The notes under the pieces are model-generated. The model made no database searches. It was not told where the DNA came from and saw only the letters and a program-made list of their open reading frames with translations. A stretch of DNA of 64,000 bases from Acidimicrobiia bacterium (lineage in GTDB: Bacteria; Actinomycetota; Acidimicrobiia; Acidimicrobiales; Bin134): contig JAJDYE010000015.1 in NCBI GenBank assembly GCA_022822905.1, positions 1 to 64,000 on the forward strand. The letters run 5' to 3'. Of the stretch, positions 56,448 to 64,000 are shown one piece after another. Made by a program: the position numbers and the translations under genes. The stretch's first letter is position 1. Every line of letters begins with the position of its first letter.

Positions 56448-57221
56448 CTACTCCTCGAACGATTCCCGCCAGGGCCCGGCCAGGTGACCGCCGTCGATCA
56501 CGAACTGGGCACCAGTGATGTAGCTGGCCTCGTCGCTGGCCAGGAACAGGGCCAGCGAGGCGATCTCGTCGGGCTCGCCCATGCGCTTGATGGGCTGCAT
56601 GTCCATGAGCCGGTTGAGCCGGGCCAGGGTCTCGGGCGGGGCCTCCTGCACCATGGGGCTGTTGATCACCCCGGGGTGGATGGAGTTGACCCGCACTCCG
56701 AGCGGCCCGAGCTCGATGGCGGCTGAGCGGGTCATGCCGGTGACCGCGAACTTGGTGCCGGAGTAGCTGGTCATGCCCAATACGCCCACGATGCCGTCGA
56801 TGGAGGAGATGTTCACGATGGCCCCGTTGCCGGTGGCCACCAGGGCAGCCTTGGCCGCCCGCATCCCCAGGTACACGCCGTGGAGGTTGATGTCGGTCAT
56901 CTCGTGATGGGTCTTGAGGTCGAGCCCTTCCAGCGTGCCGAACGCCCCGATGCCGGCGTTGTTCACCAAAATGTCGAGCTTGCCGAACCGCTCCACGGTG
57001 GCGGCCACCGCGGCGTCCCAGTCGTCCTCCCGCGTGACGTCGAGCTGCTGGTAGAAGGTGTCGGGCCCCAGTTCGGCGGCAAGTTGCTCGCCGAGCACGT
57101 CGCGCAGGTCGGTGATGGCCACCTTGGCCCCCTCGGCTGTGAACCGGCGGGCCTCCGCCTCGCCCTGGCCCCGGGCGCTGCCAGTAATGAGCGCCACCTT
57201 GCCTTCGAGTCTTCCGCTCAT
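56448..57221 (-). CDS. SDR-family oxidoreductase (3-alpha/20-beta-HSD-like)
   Basis: ALITGSARGQGEAEARRF; NNAGIGAFG; NISSIDGIVG; YSGTKFAV. Confidence 0.88.
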   Translation of the reverse strand: MSGRLEGKVALITGSARGQGEAEARRFTAEGAKVAITDLRDVLGEQLAAELGPDTFYQQLDVTREDDWDAAVAATVERFGKLDILVNNAGIGAFGTLEGLDLKTHHEMTDINLHGVYLGMRAAKAALVATGNGAIVNISSIDGIVGVLGMTSYSGTKFAVTGMTRSAAIELGPLGVRVNSIHPGVINSPMVQEAPPETLARLNRLMDMQPIKRMGEPDEIASLALFLASDEASYITGAQFVIDGGHLAGPWRESFEE

Positions 57222-57273
57222 TCGCTTGGCCCCTATCGATGTACGTGGATTCTGGTTGCGCTCCGACTGCGAC

Positions 57274-58767
57274 TCAGTCCGCGGGCAGTGATGCCACTTC
57301 GAAGGCATCCTCGTCGATGGCGGCGGTCTGGTCCTTGAAGGTGGTCATGTTGTGGGGCCACTGGGTAACGATGCGGCCGCTGGGGCTGCGGTAGTAGCCG
57401 TTGCAGCTGGCATTCCAGGGCCTGATCTCGGAGATTCCCTCCTGTACCCACTCGTTGTAATCGGCCATGGTGTCGGCTTTGACATCCACCCAGGCCAGGC
57501 GCTCTGCGGCCAGACGCTGGATGTGGGCCAGGGCGTAGTCCACCTGGTACTCGATCATGGTGATGATCGATCCGTTGTTGGTGTTGGGGCCGTACAGCAT
57601 GAACAGGTTGGGGAACCCGGCGGTGGTGATGCCCATGTAGGCGGTGGCGCCGTCGTTCCAGGCGTCCTCGATGTCCAGGCCTCCCCGGCCGGTCACCTCG
57701 ATGGCCGACAGGTATTTGGTGGTGGAGAACCCGGTGGCCAGCACCATGGTGTCCATCACCCGCTCGGTGCCGTCCACGGTGAGCACCCCCTTGGGGGTGA
57801 TGCGCTCGATGGCGTCGGTCACCAGCTCCACATTCGGGCGGTTGTATGTGGTGAAGTACTCGTTGTGGAACAGCGGGCGCTTGCAGCCCCACATGTGGGT
57901 GGGGGTGAGTTTGGCCCTCAGCTCGGGATCGGTCACCGCTTCGAGGGCTCGGCGGCCGATGTCTTCCATCTCGGCCTGTCTTACGGGGTCTTTGAAGGCC
58001 ATGCCGGTGTCCACCTGCTCGAACAGCTCGTCGCGGCGGGCCATCACGATGCTGGGATCGGCCTGGCGGGCCGCCATCTCCTCGGCGGTGTAGGGGTCGT
58101 CCTCCTTGGGCAGCACCCAGTTGGCGGTGCGCTGGAACACGTGTAGCTGGCCCACCTCAAGGGCGATCTCGGGGACGAGCTGCACCGCGCTGGCCGCCGA
58201 GCCGATCACCCCCACGGTCTCGCCGGTGAGGTCGTGATCCCAGTCCCACCGGGCCGAGTGGATGGTCTTGCCCTCGAAGTCGCCCAAGCCCTCGATGTCG
58301 GGCAGGGGCACGTCGTTGAACATGCCCAGTGCGCTGATCACCACATCGGCGGTGACCTCGGCGCCCGACTCGGTGGTCAGCGTCCAAGCGGAGCTGTCGT
58401 CGTTCCAGCGGGCCGAGGTCACGGCGTCGTTGAACCGGCAGTGGGGGAGCACCTCGTACTTCTCAGCGCAGTGCTCCATGTAGCGCAAGATCTCGGGCTG
58501 ACGGGCATAGGGCCGGGTCCACGTGGTGTTCACCTCGAAGGAGAACGAATAAAGCTCCGACTGGATGTCGCAAGCACAGCCGGGGTAGCGGTTGTGGTAC
58601 CACGTGCCGCCCACGCCACTACCCTTCTCCAGCACTGTGAAGTTCTCGAAGCCCGACTGGCGAAGCCGAATGGCGGCGCACAAACCGCCCGGTCCGGCCC
58701 CGATGATGGCGATTCGCAGGTCCCGGTCCCCGTTGCCGCTGATTGCCTCTGCTTGCTGCGTGCTCAT
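57274..58767 (-). CDS. Flavin-dependent Baeyer-Villiger monooxygenase
   Basis: AIIGAGPGGLCAAIRL; GSGVGGTWYHNRYPGCACDIQS; BVMO fingerprint FEGKTIHSARWD (FxGxxxHxxxW[P/D]). Confidence 0.9.
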   Translation of the reverse strand: MSTQQAEAISGNGDRDLRIAIIGAGPGGLCAAIRLRQSGFENFTVLEKGSGVGGTWYHNRYPGCACDIQSELYSFSFEVNTTWTRPYARQPEILRYMEHCAEKYEVLPHCRFNDAVTSARWNDDSSAWTLTTESGAEVTADVVISALGMFNDVPLPDIEGLGDFEGKTIHSARWDWDHDLTGETVGVIGSAASAVQLVPEIALEVGQLHVFQRTANWVLPKEDDPYTAEEMAARQADPSIVMARRDELFEQVDTGMAFKDPVRQAEMEDIGRRALEAVTDPELRAKLTPTHMWGCKRPLFHNEYFTTYNRPNVELVTDAIERITPKGVLTVDGTERVMDTMVLATGFSTTKYLSAIEVTGRGGLDIEDAWNDGATAYMGITTAGFPNLFMLYGPNTNNGSIITMIEYQVDYALAHIQRLAAERLAWVDVKADTMADYNEWVQEGISEIRPWNASCNGYYRSPSGRIVTQWPHNMTTFKDQTAAIDEDAFEVASLPAD

Positions 58768-58784
58768 GTCTACCTCTCTGAGTG

Positions 58785-58833
58785 GCTCGGAAAACGCTAC
58801 CCTCGTGGCCGCTGCCATTAGAAAACGGAGAGA
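58785..58833. promoter_or_regulatory. 49-bp conserved intergenic element, copy A (between BVMO and GPP34-P450)
   Basis: gctcggaaaacgctaccctcgtggccgctgccattagaaaacggagaga; 44/49 identical to copy B at 63436-63484. Confidence 0.85.
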
Positions 58834-58933
58834 CCTTAAGGTTCTTTGACGGGCCTGTGAATTATGCTGTGAGGCTGTTGTTCAAGGTGCCAATGAGTTA
58901 AGTCCATAAGGTGCTATTCGAGAAAGAGAACTC

Positions 58934-60967
58934 ATGACGCAGGTCGAAACCGAGGTAGAGTCCAACGCTACGCCGCTGAGTCTGCTCGACGAACTCGTCT
59001 TGACGCTCTTGAATGAGGAGAGCGGTTACTTCCGCCAGGTGCCGGGCTGGACTCTGAACTGCGCCGTTGTCGGGGCCGCGCTCGCCGAGCTGTCGTTCCT
59101 CTTTCGCATTGACACCGATATGGAATCTCTGATCCTTCTGGACTCGAAGGTGACGGGCGACCCCTGTCTCGACCATATACTGGCCGAAATTGCCTTGGAG
59201 CCGGGGAAGCACAACGCTCAGTACTGGATCGAGCGGCTCGCTCCCAAAGCGGAGTCGATCATCGATATGACCTTGGACCGCTTGGTCGACCTGAGAATAC
59301 TCCAGCACCACGATGGCGATTTCTGGTCGCTGGCTCATGGGGCATGGATGTCGGGATTCCACACCAGCTCCGAAGTCGGCACTGCTGTCGAGTTCGTGAA
59401 AACCCGGATCAGCAAGGCCATTTTCAACAACGAGATCCCAGGACCCAGAGACATCATCATCATCTGCCTCATCGACACCTGCGATGTCTTGCGCTACATC
59501 TTCGAGCTCGATGAGGAGGCAGAGCAGCGGGTCGATCAAATCCGCAAGATGGACCTGATCGGTCGCTCCATCGCCGACGCCGTCAGCGAGAACATCGCCG
59601 TGTCGTTGTTCCAACGAACCTCCCTGACCAGGGCGATTCCTCGGCTCAAGCTGCGCAAGGTGATGCGCAGCAAGCATCTTCGCCGCGGCAACGTGCCCGC
59701 GCTCATGGCGGAGCTTCACGAGGAGTACGGCCCGGTATTCGAGCTCAGGGCACCCTTCCAGGAGCGCATGATCATTCTGGCAGGGCCCGAGACAAATCAC
59801 TGGGTACACCGGCATGGCCGCATGCACCTGCGGGCCAGAGACTATCTAGAGGACTTTGAGAAGGTCTACGGCGGGGTAGGGCTGTTGCCGGCCCTCGATG
59901 GCGCCGATCACTTCCGGTATCGGAAGTCCATTCAGCCGGGCTATGCCCGCGGGAGGCTGGAAGCTCAGCTCGACTTAGTCTTCTCCAAGGCACGGGAGAA
60001 CTTGGCGACTTGGAACGTGGGAGAAGCGGACATCGCGGTAACCATGTGCCGGAACTTGGTCAACTCGGAGTTGTCGCCGCTGACTATAGGCGTTGACTCG
60101 CAAGACATTGCCGACGACATGCACAAGTTCAAGGAGCGGGCGCTCAAGACGCACCTCGCCAAGACCCTCCCCAAGTTCATGCTGCGCACCCCCTCTATGA
60201 GGCGCCGGGCGAAGCTCATCGACGACGTGGTGGATCGGGTCTTGCGCGTCCACACGCCCGCCCAGCGTGCGGGATGTCCTAGGGATCTTGCCGATGAGCT
60301 GCTGAACATGCACAACAGTGATCGTCAGTTCCTCCCGGAGTCAAACCTGCGATTCGTGCTATCGGCGCCTTTGATTGCCAGCATGTACGTAGGCGACCAA
60401 CTCTCCTTCATCGCCTACGCCATGCTGACGCAGCCGGAGTACCACGAGAAGATCCGCGAAGAGGCCGATGCCCTGTTCGCCAATGGCGATCCCGACCGCG
60501 AGACGCTCACCGGTCCGGCGATCGACGTCACTCGCCGCTTCATCATGGAATGTCTGCGCATGTACCCCATCGTCCCGATGTCGGTTCGCAACGTGATGAA
60601 CCAGTGCGTGGTCGAGGGATACGAACTGCCCGAGGGGGCCCGGGTCATCATCGCCCAGACGGCCACGCACTATATGAGCGACCACTTTCCCGATCCTTTC
60701 ACGTTCGACATCGACCGTTACGATGCGCCGCGCAAGGAGCACATTGGCTCTGCATACGCCCCTTACGGGCTGGGCACGCACACGTGCCTCGGCATCCGGT
60801 GGACGGAACTTCAGCTGGCGATCAACCTGCTGATGATGGTGCATTACTACAAGCTGGAGATCGCCCCCAAGGGGTACCGACTCAAGATCAGCCCATTCCC
60901 GTCGATGTCCCCGAACAAGAAGCTGAAATTCCTAGTCGCCGAGAAGCGCCACGAACTGCCCGTCTGA
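58934..60967 (+). CDS. N-terminal GPP34/GOLPH3-like domain fused to cytochrome P450
   Basis: N-term PLSLLDELVLTLLNEESGYFRQVPGWTLNCAVVGAALAELSFLFRIDTD...TGDPCLDHILAEIA (GPP34-like); C-term FIMECLRMYP (ExxR) and YAPYGLGTHTCLGIRW (heme). Confidence 0.8.
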   Translation: MTQVETEVESNATPLSLLDELVLTLLNEESGYFRQVPGWTLNCAVVGAALAELSFLFRIDTDMESLILLDSKVTGDPCLDHILAEIALEPGKHNAQYWIERLAPKAESIIDMTLDRLVDLRILQHHDGDFWSLAHGAWMSGFHTSSEVGTAVEFVKTRISKAIFNNEIPGPRDIIIICLIDTCDVLRYIFELDEEAEQRVDQIRKMDLIGRSIADAVSENIAVSLFQRTSLTRAIPRLKLRKVMRSKHLRRGNVPALMAELHEEYGPVFELRAPFQERMIILAGPETNHWVHRHGRMHLRARDYLEDFEKVYGGVGLLPALDGADHFRYRKSIQPGYARGRLEAQLDLVFSKARENLATWNVGEADIAVTMCRNLVNSELSPLTIGVDSQDIADDMHKFKERALKTHLAKTLPKFMLRTPSMRRRAKLIDDVVDRVLRVHTPAQRAGCPRDLADELLNMHNSDRQFLPESNLRFVLSAPLIASMYVGDQLSFIAYAMLTQPEYHEKIREEADALFANGDPDRETLTGPAIDVTRRFIMECLRMYPIVPMSVRNVMNQCVVEGYELPEGARVIIAQTATHYMSDHFPDPFTFDIDRYDAPRKEHIGSAYAPYGLGTHTCLGIRWTELQLAINLLMMVHYYKLEIAPKGYRLKISPFPSMSPNKKLKFLVAEKRHELPV

Positions 60968-60971
60968 GCCG

Positions 60972-62360
60972 CTAGCGCCTCGCCTTTTTGAATCGCCAGC
61001 CGTACATGATGCTCCCGTAGTAGTTGAAGGAGCGCCTCGCCGCGGGGTCGTCGAAGGGATAATCCGCTCCCATCTGCCTTGCCGCGGCGAGTCCGGTGAT
61101 GAAGCAGGTTTCCTGGCTGTTGATCAGGGTGTGAGCTCCGCAATGCCAGGTTCGCCTCTTGCCTTGGATGAAGCGGAACAAGTTGACGAGCACAGCAACA
61201 TGGCGCACGTCGTGGACGATGTGCTGGAACCACCACTTCTTGATGATCTTCTGCTCGTCGATCGGGCTGATCGCGTTATAGGTCACTAGGCAGGGCTTGT
61301 CCGACCGGTTCACCCACGGCTGCTGGTTGTGCATGATGTAGGTGATCTCGTAGTTGTCCGGTCTGGCGCCGTACTGTTCGATGTGGTTGCTGCGAGTCGT
61401 CAAGGGCTTCACCTCGTTGTCGGGAAGCACCGAGGAGTCGGAGTGGACGACGGTGTGATTGTGGAGTTCGCTCTCATAGCGAATCGACGAGAGCAGATAG
61501 CGCTCAAGGGCGGTGGGTTTGTCGATCATCATCAGGGTTTGGTTGGCGTTGCACGCGAAGACAACGTCATCAAATGTCTCCCGCACACCGTCGGCGTCTT
61601 CGACCTCGACGCCGGACTTCGACCGGTACACCTTTTGAACCGGCCGGTTCAGATAGATCTTGTCTTGAAAGTCGGCCGACAAATGTTGGTAGATGCGCTG
61701 CGTTCCCTGGTCCCACGTCTGCATGGGCGTGGCCGACTCGATGTCGAAGAACTCCAGATACCTGGCAAACAGGGATGCCGGCATGTCGAACACGTTCGTC
61801 GCCATGAGGAAGTTGACGAACATGGGCTTGAGAACCTTGTACCGGAAGTCTCCGGAGAACCCGCCCAGATTCAACAGCGTGCCCATGCTCACGTAGTTGT
61901 ACGGGTTCAGAAGGCTGAGCACTTTCGACTGGGAATTGGTGAGCCATCCGAACCGGTGCAGGCGTCGCAGGAGGCGTTGGAACTTGTCAATCTCAGGTTG
62001 CAGCTGCTCTCTGATTTCGGAGTCAAAATCGTGGGCATATATCTGCCCGTCGTACTTCACGCTGTAGCTGAACTTGGTGTCGAGCAGCTCGATGTCGAAC
62101 TGCTTCATCAACAGCAAGATGTGGTCGTACACCGACGGGATGCAGGCGGTAACTGAGATGTCGAAGGGAATCGAGCTGCCGTCGTCTTGCGGCATGTTCA
62201 CGGTGATCGCATTGCCGCCGAGCTGTTCCTGGGCCTCGAACAATCGGAAATCAAAGCGGTCCGGCTGATGGTGCAACCCCCAGGCGGCACCGAGGCCCGA
62301 AATGCCGCCGCCGACGATGGCGATGTTCTTTTGCATTCCCCGTGCCTTGGTCTTTGCCAC
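60972..62360 (-). CDS. FAD-dependent oxidoreductase (amine-oxidase/COG2907-like)
   Basis: NIAIVGGGISGLGAAWGLHHQPDRFDFRLFEAQEQLGGNAITV. Confidence 0.82.
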   Translation of the reverse strand: MAKTKARGMQKNIAIVGGGISGLGAAWGLHHQPDRFDFRLFEAQEQLGGNAITVNMPQDDGSSIPFDISVTACIPSVYDHILLLMKQFDIELLDTKFSYSVKYDGQIYAHDFDSEIREQLQPEIDKFQRLLRRLHRFGWLTNSQSKVLSLLNPYNYVSMGTLLNLGGFSGDFRYKVLKPMFVNFLMATNVFDMPASLFARYLEFFDIESATPMQTWDQGTQRIYQHLSADFQDKIYLNRPVQKVYRSKSGVEVEDADGVRETFDDVVFACNANQTLMMIDKPTALERYLLSSIRYESELHNHTVVHSDSSVLPDNEVKPLTTRSNHIEQYGARPDNYEITYIMHNQQPWVNRSDKPCLVTYNAISPIDEQKIIKKWWFQHIVHDVRHVAVLVNLFRFIQGKRRTWHCGAHTLINSQETCFITGLAAARQMGADYPFDDPAARRSFNYYGSIMYGWRFKKARR

Positions 62361-62373
62361 TTTCTGGTATTCC

Positions 62374-63432
62374 CTATTGGTTGGCGACCGTTGTCTCGCG
62401 GTCCGCTGCGGGAAGCGCGTCGGAATAGAACTGGGCGCAGTAGGCCCGGTACTGACCTATCTCCCCTTCAGTGCGCGCTAGGCGGGGGCGGGACCGGTAC
62501 TGCTTGGTACTCCAGATCGGCACGTCCTGAAGCACATCGCGCTTTTGAAATCTCGCCATGAACCTGTTCATGATGGGGGCGCGCAGCCTCACCGGCAGAA
62601 AGGCCAGTCCGGCGATCTTGCGTTGTGGGCTGCGGATCGGTCCAGCCTGCGACACGATGGCCATTTCGATCACGTCGCCGTCCACTGGCGTGGCCAATAT
62701 CCACATACGCATGTCCAACCCGATGGAGCGCTCGCGGATTTCGACGAACGAGTAACCAAGCCCGTAAATAAGGGCGTTGGCGGCGATGTCGAACCTCATT
62801 CTGCCTACTTTGGCGATCTTCCGCGTGGTGCGGAAGTCGAAGCGGCTCCTGAGGAAGGCCCCGTCTATCTCCAAGGGGTTGACGCGGCTCACGCTGTCGT
62901 AACTGTGGACGTGGCTGAGGTGAGTCAAGTCCACGGAATTCTCCGTTGTTTCCTGGGGGTGGCCGGGAAAGCGGGATATCCAAATGTGGTTGTTGCTCCA
63001 GCCAGTTTGGTCCAAGTCGTCCGCGGGCAGATACCACTGCGGCTGCCGCCCCCCGAGTCCCCACCAAGCGAAGATCAAGCCGGCGATTTCCCGGGTCTCA
63101 AAGACTCGTAGCCGAGCTGCTTTGGGTGCCGGGCCAAATGGCGTGGCGACGCACTGTCCTCCAGCGTCGTATTCGAATCCGTGGAAGGGGCAGACAAGTC
63201 GGCCGTCGCGGACACACCCTCCGACATCGGGCCCTAGATCGGCACCCAAGTGCGGGCAGTAAGCGTCAGCTACACAGACACCGGCGTCGTCGTCGCACCA
63301 GACGATGATCTCTTCGCCCATCCAGGTTCTCCGGATGAGATTGGCGTTTTCTTCCAGCGATTGGCGGCTGGTGACGAAGTACCAGCCCTCGGGAAAGGGA
63401 GAAAGTAGTGGGTCGCTTGCGGTTGCCGTCAT
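62374..63432 (-). CDS. Rieske non-heme iron oxygenase (KshA/Neverland-like architecture)
   Basis: CPHLGADLGPDVGGCVRDGRLVCPFHGFEYD (Rieske); ENSVDLTHLSHVH (DxxHxxxxH Fe site). Confidence 0.87.
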   Translation of the reverse strand: MTATASDPLLSPFPEGWYFVTSRQSLEENANLIRRTWMGEEIIVWCDDDAGVCVADAYCPHLGADLGPDVGGCVRDGRLVCPFHGFEYDAGGQCVATPFGPAPKAARLRVFETREIAGLIFAWWGLGGRQPQWYLPADDLDQTGWSNNHIWISRFPGHPQETTENSVDLTHLSHVHSYDSVSRVNPLEIDGAFLRSRFDFRTTRKIAKVGRMRFDIAANALIYGLGYSFVEIRERSIGLDMRMWILATPVDGDVIEMAIVSQAGPIRSPQRKIAGLAFLPVRLRAPIMNRFMARFQKRDVLQDVPIWSTKQYRSRPRLARTEGEIGQYRAYCAQFYSDALPAADRETTVANQ

Positions 63433-63435
63433 ATC

Positions 63436-63484
63436 GCTCGGGAAACGCTACCCACATGGCCGCTGTCGTTAGAAAACGGAGAGA
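63436..63484. promoter_or_regulatory. 49-bp conserved intergenic element, copy B (between Rieske oxygenase and SDR)
   Basis: gctcgggaaacgctacccacatggccgctgtcgttagaaaacggagaga; includes putative RBS of 63488 SDR. Confidence 0.85.
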
Positions 63485-63487
63485 AGC

Positions 63488-64000
63488 ATGGGACGCTTGG
63501 ACAACAAGGTTGCGCTGGTCTCGGGTGGTGCTCGTGGTATGGGCCAATCCCACTGCCGGCTGTTCGCCGCCGAGGGGGCCAAGGTGATGGTGGCCGACAT
63601 CCTTGATGGCGAGGGTGCCGCAGTGGCTGCCGAGATCGGCCCGAATGCGGTGTACCAGCACCTCGACGTGACCCGAGAAGAAGACTGGGCCGTGGCCATG
63701 GATGCGGTCATGGAGAACTTCGGGCGCCTCGACGTGCTCGTCAACAACGCCGGGATTGCCGAGGTGGCCCCATTGGCCGAGATGACGCTGGACAGCTACC
63801 GGCGAGTCACCGAGGTGAACCAGACCGGCGTGTTCTTGGGGATGCGGGCCGCGGTGAAGCCGATGACCGATTCCGGGGGCGGGTCGATCATCAACATCTC
63901 GTCAATCGACGGGCTGATCGGCATGAACAACCTCACCTCCTATATCGCCAGCAAGTGGGCGGTGCGAGGGATGACCAAGACCGCGGCCATGGAACTGGCC
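63488..64000 (+). CDS. SDR-family oxidoreductase (truncated by window edge)
   Basis: MGRLDNKVALVSGGARGMGQSHCRLFAAEGAK; VLVNNAGIAEVAP; NISSIDGLIG; YIASKWAV; no stop before 64000. Confidence 0.9.
   Translation, partial: MGRLDNKVALVSGGARGMGQSHCRLFAAEGAKVMVADILDGEGAAVAAEIGPNAVYQHLDVTREEDWAVAMDAVMENFGRLDVLVNNAGIAEVAPLAEMTLDSYRRVTEVNQTGVFLGMRAAVKPMTDSGGGSIINISSIDGLIGMNNLTSYIASKWAVRGMTKTAAMELA

Noticed and set aside
1-64000. tRNA, rRNA or known riboswitch genes
   Set aside because: None recognised by eye; a tRNAscan-SE/Infernal run would be needed to exclude them.

Overview
High-GC, gene-dense bacterial chromosomal window, probably actinobacterial and Acidimicrobiia-like. That placement is inferred from F420-type LLM oxidoreductases, the many CoA, amidohydrolase and SDR enzymes, and a LAxTG sortase signal; no marker gene was searched. 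Most of the window is catabolic or oxidative metabolism. It includes a four-subunit 2-oxoacid:ferredoxin oxidoreductase, several amidohydrolase-2 proteins, two orphan CoxL/XDH-like molybdenum subunits, thiolase/DUF35 pairs, CaiB, LLM, PhyH, TauD, a sulfatase, P450s, a Baeyer-Villiger monooxygenase and a Rieske oxygenase. The most notable items are: (1) an oxidative locus at 55-64 kb containing an apparent GPP34/GOLPH3-cytochrome P450 fusion, a Rieske oxygenase, an FAD oxidoreductase and a BVMO, with a near-identical 49-bp element (44/49) in both of its divergent promoter regions; (2) a scarred defence-type island at 40-46 kb, with a relic leader ORF, an AlbA/Schlafen-type protein, an N-terminally truncated DUF4143 ATPase fused head-to-head to an N-terminally truncated HsdS, and an intact orphan HsdR; (3) a pair of LADTG-anchored surface proteins in which one paralogue carries an expanded 12-bp/4-aa (MGDD/MADD) array; (4) a compact candidate toxin-antitoxin pair at 24.6-25.3 kb; (5) thiolase-fold proteins lacking the expected nucleophilic Cys, next to or fused with DUF35 domains. 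All family calls come from reading motifs by eye; no database search was run.
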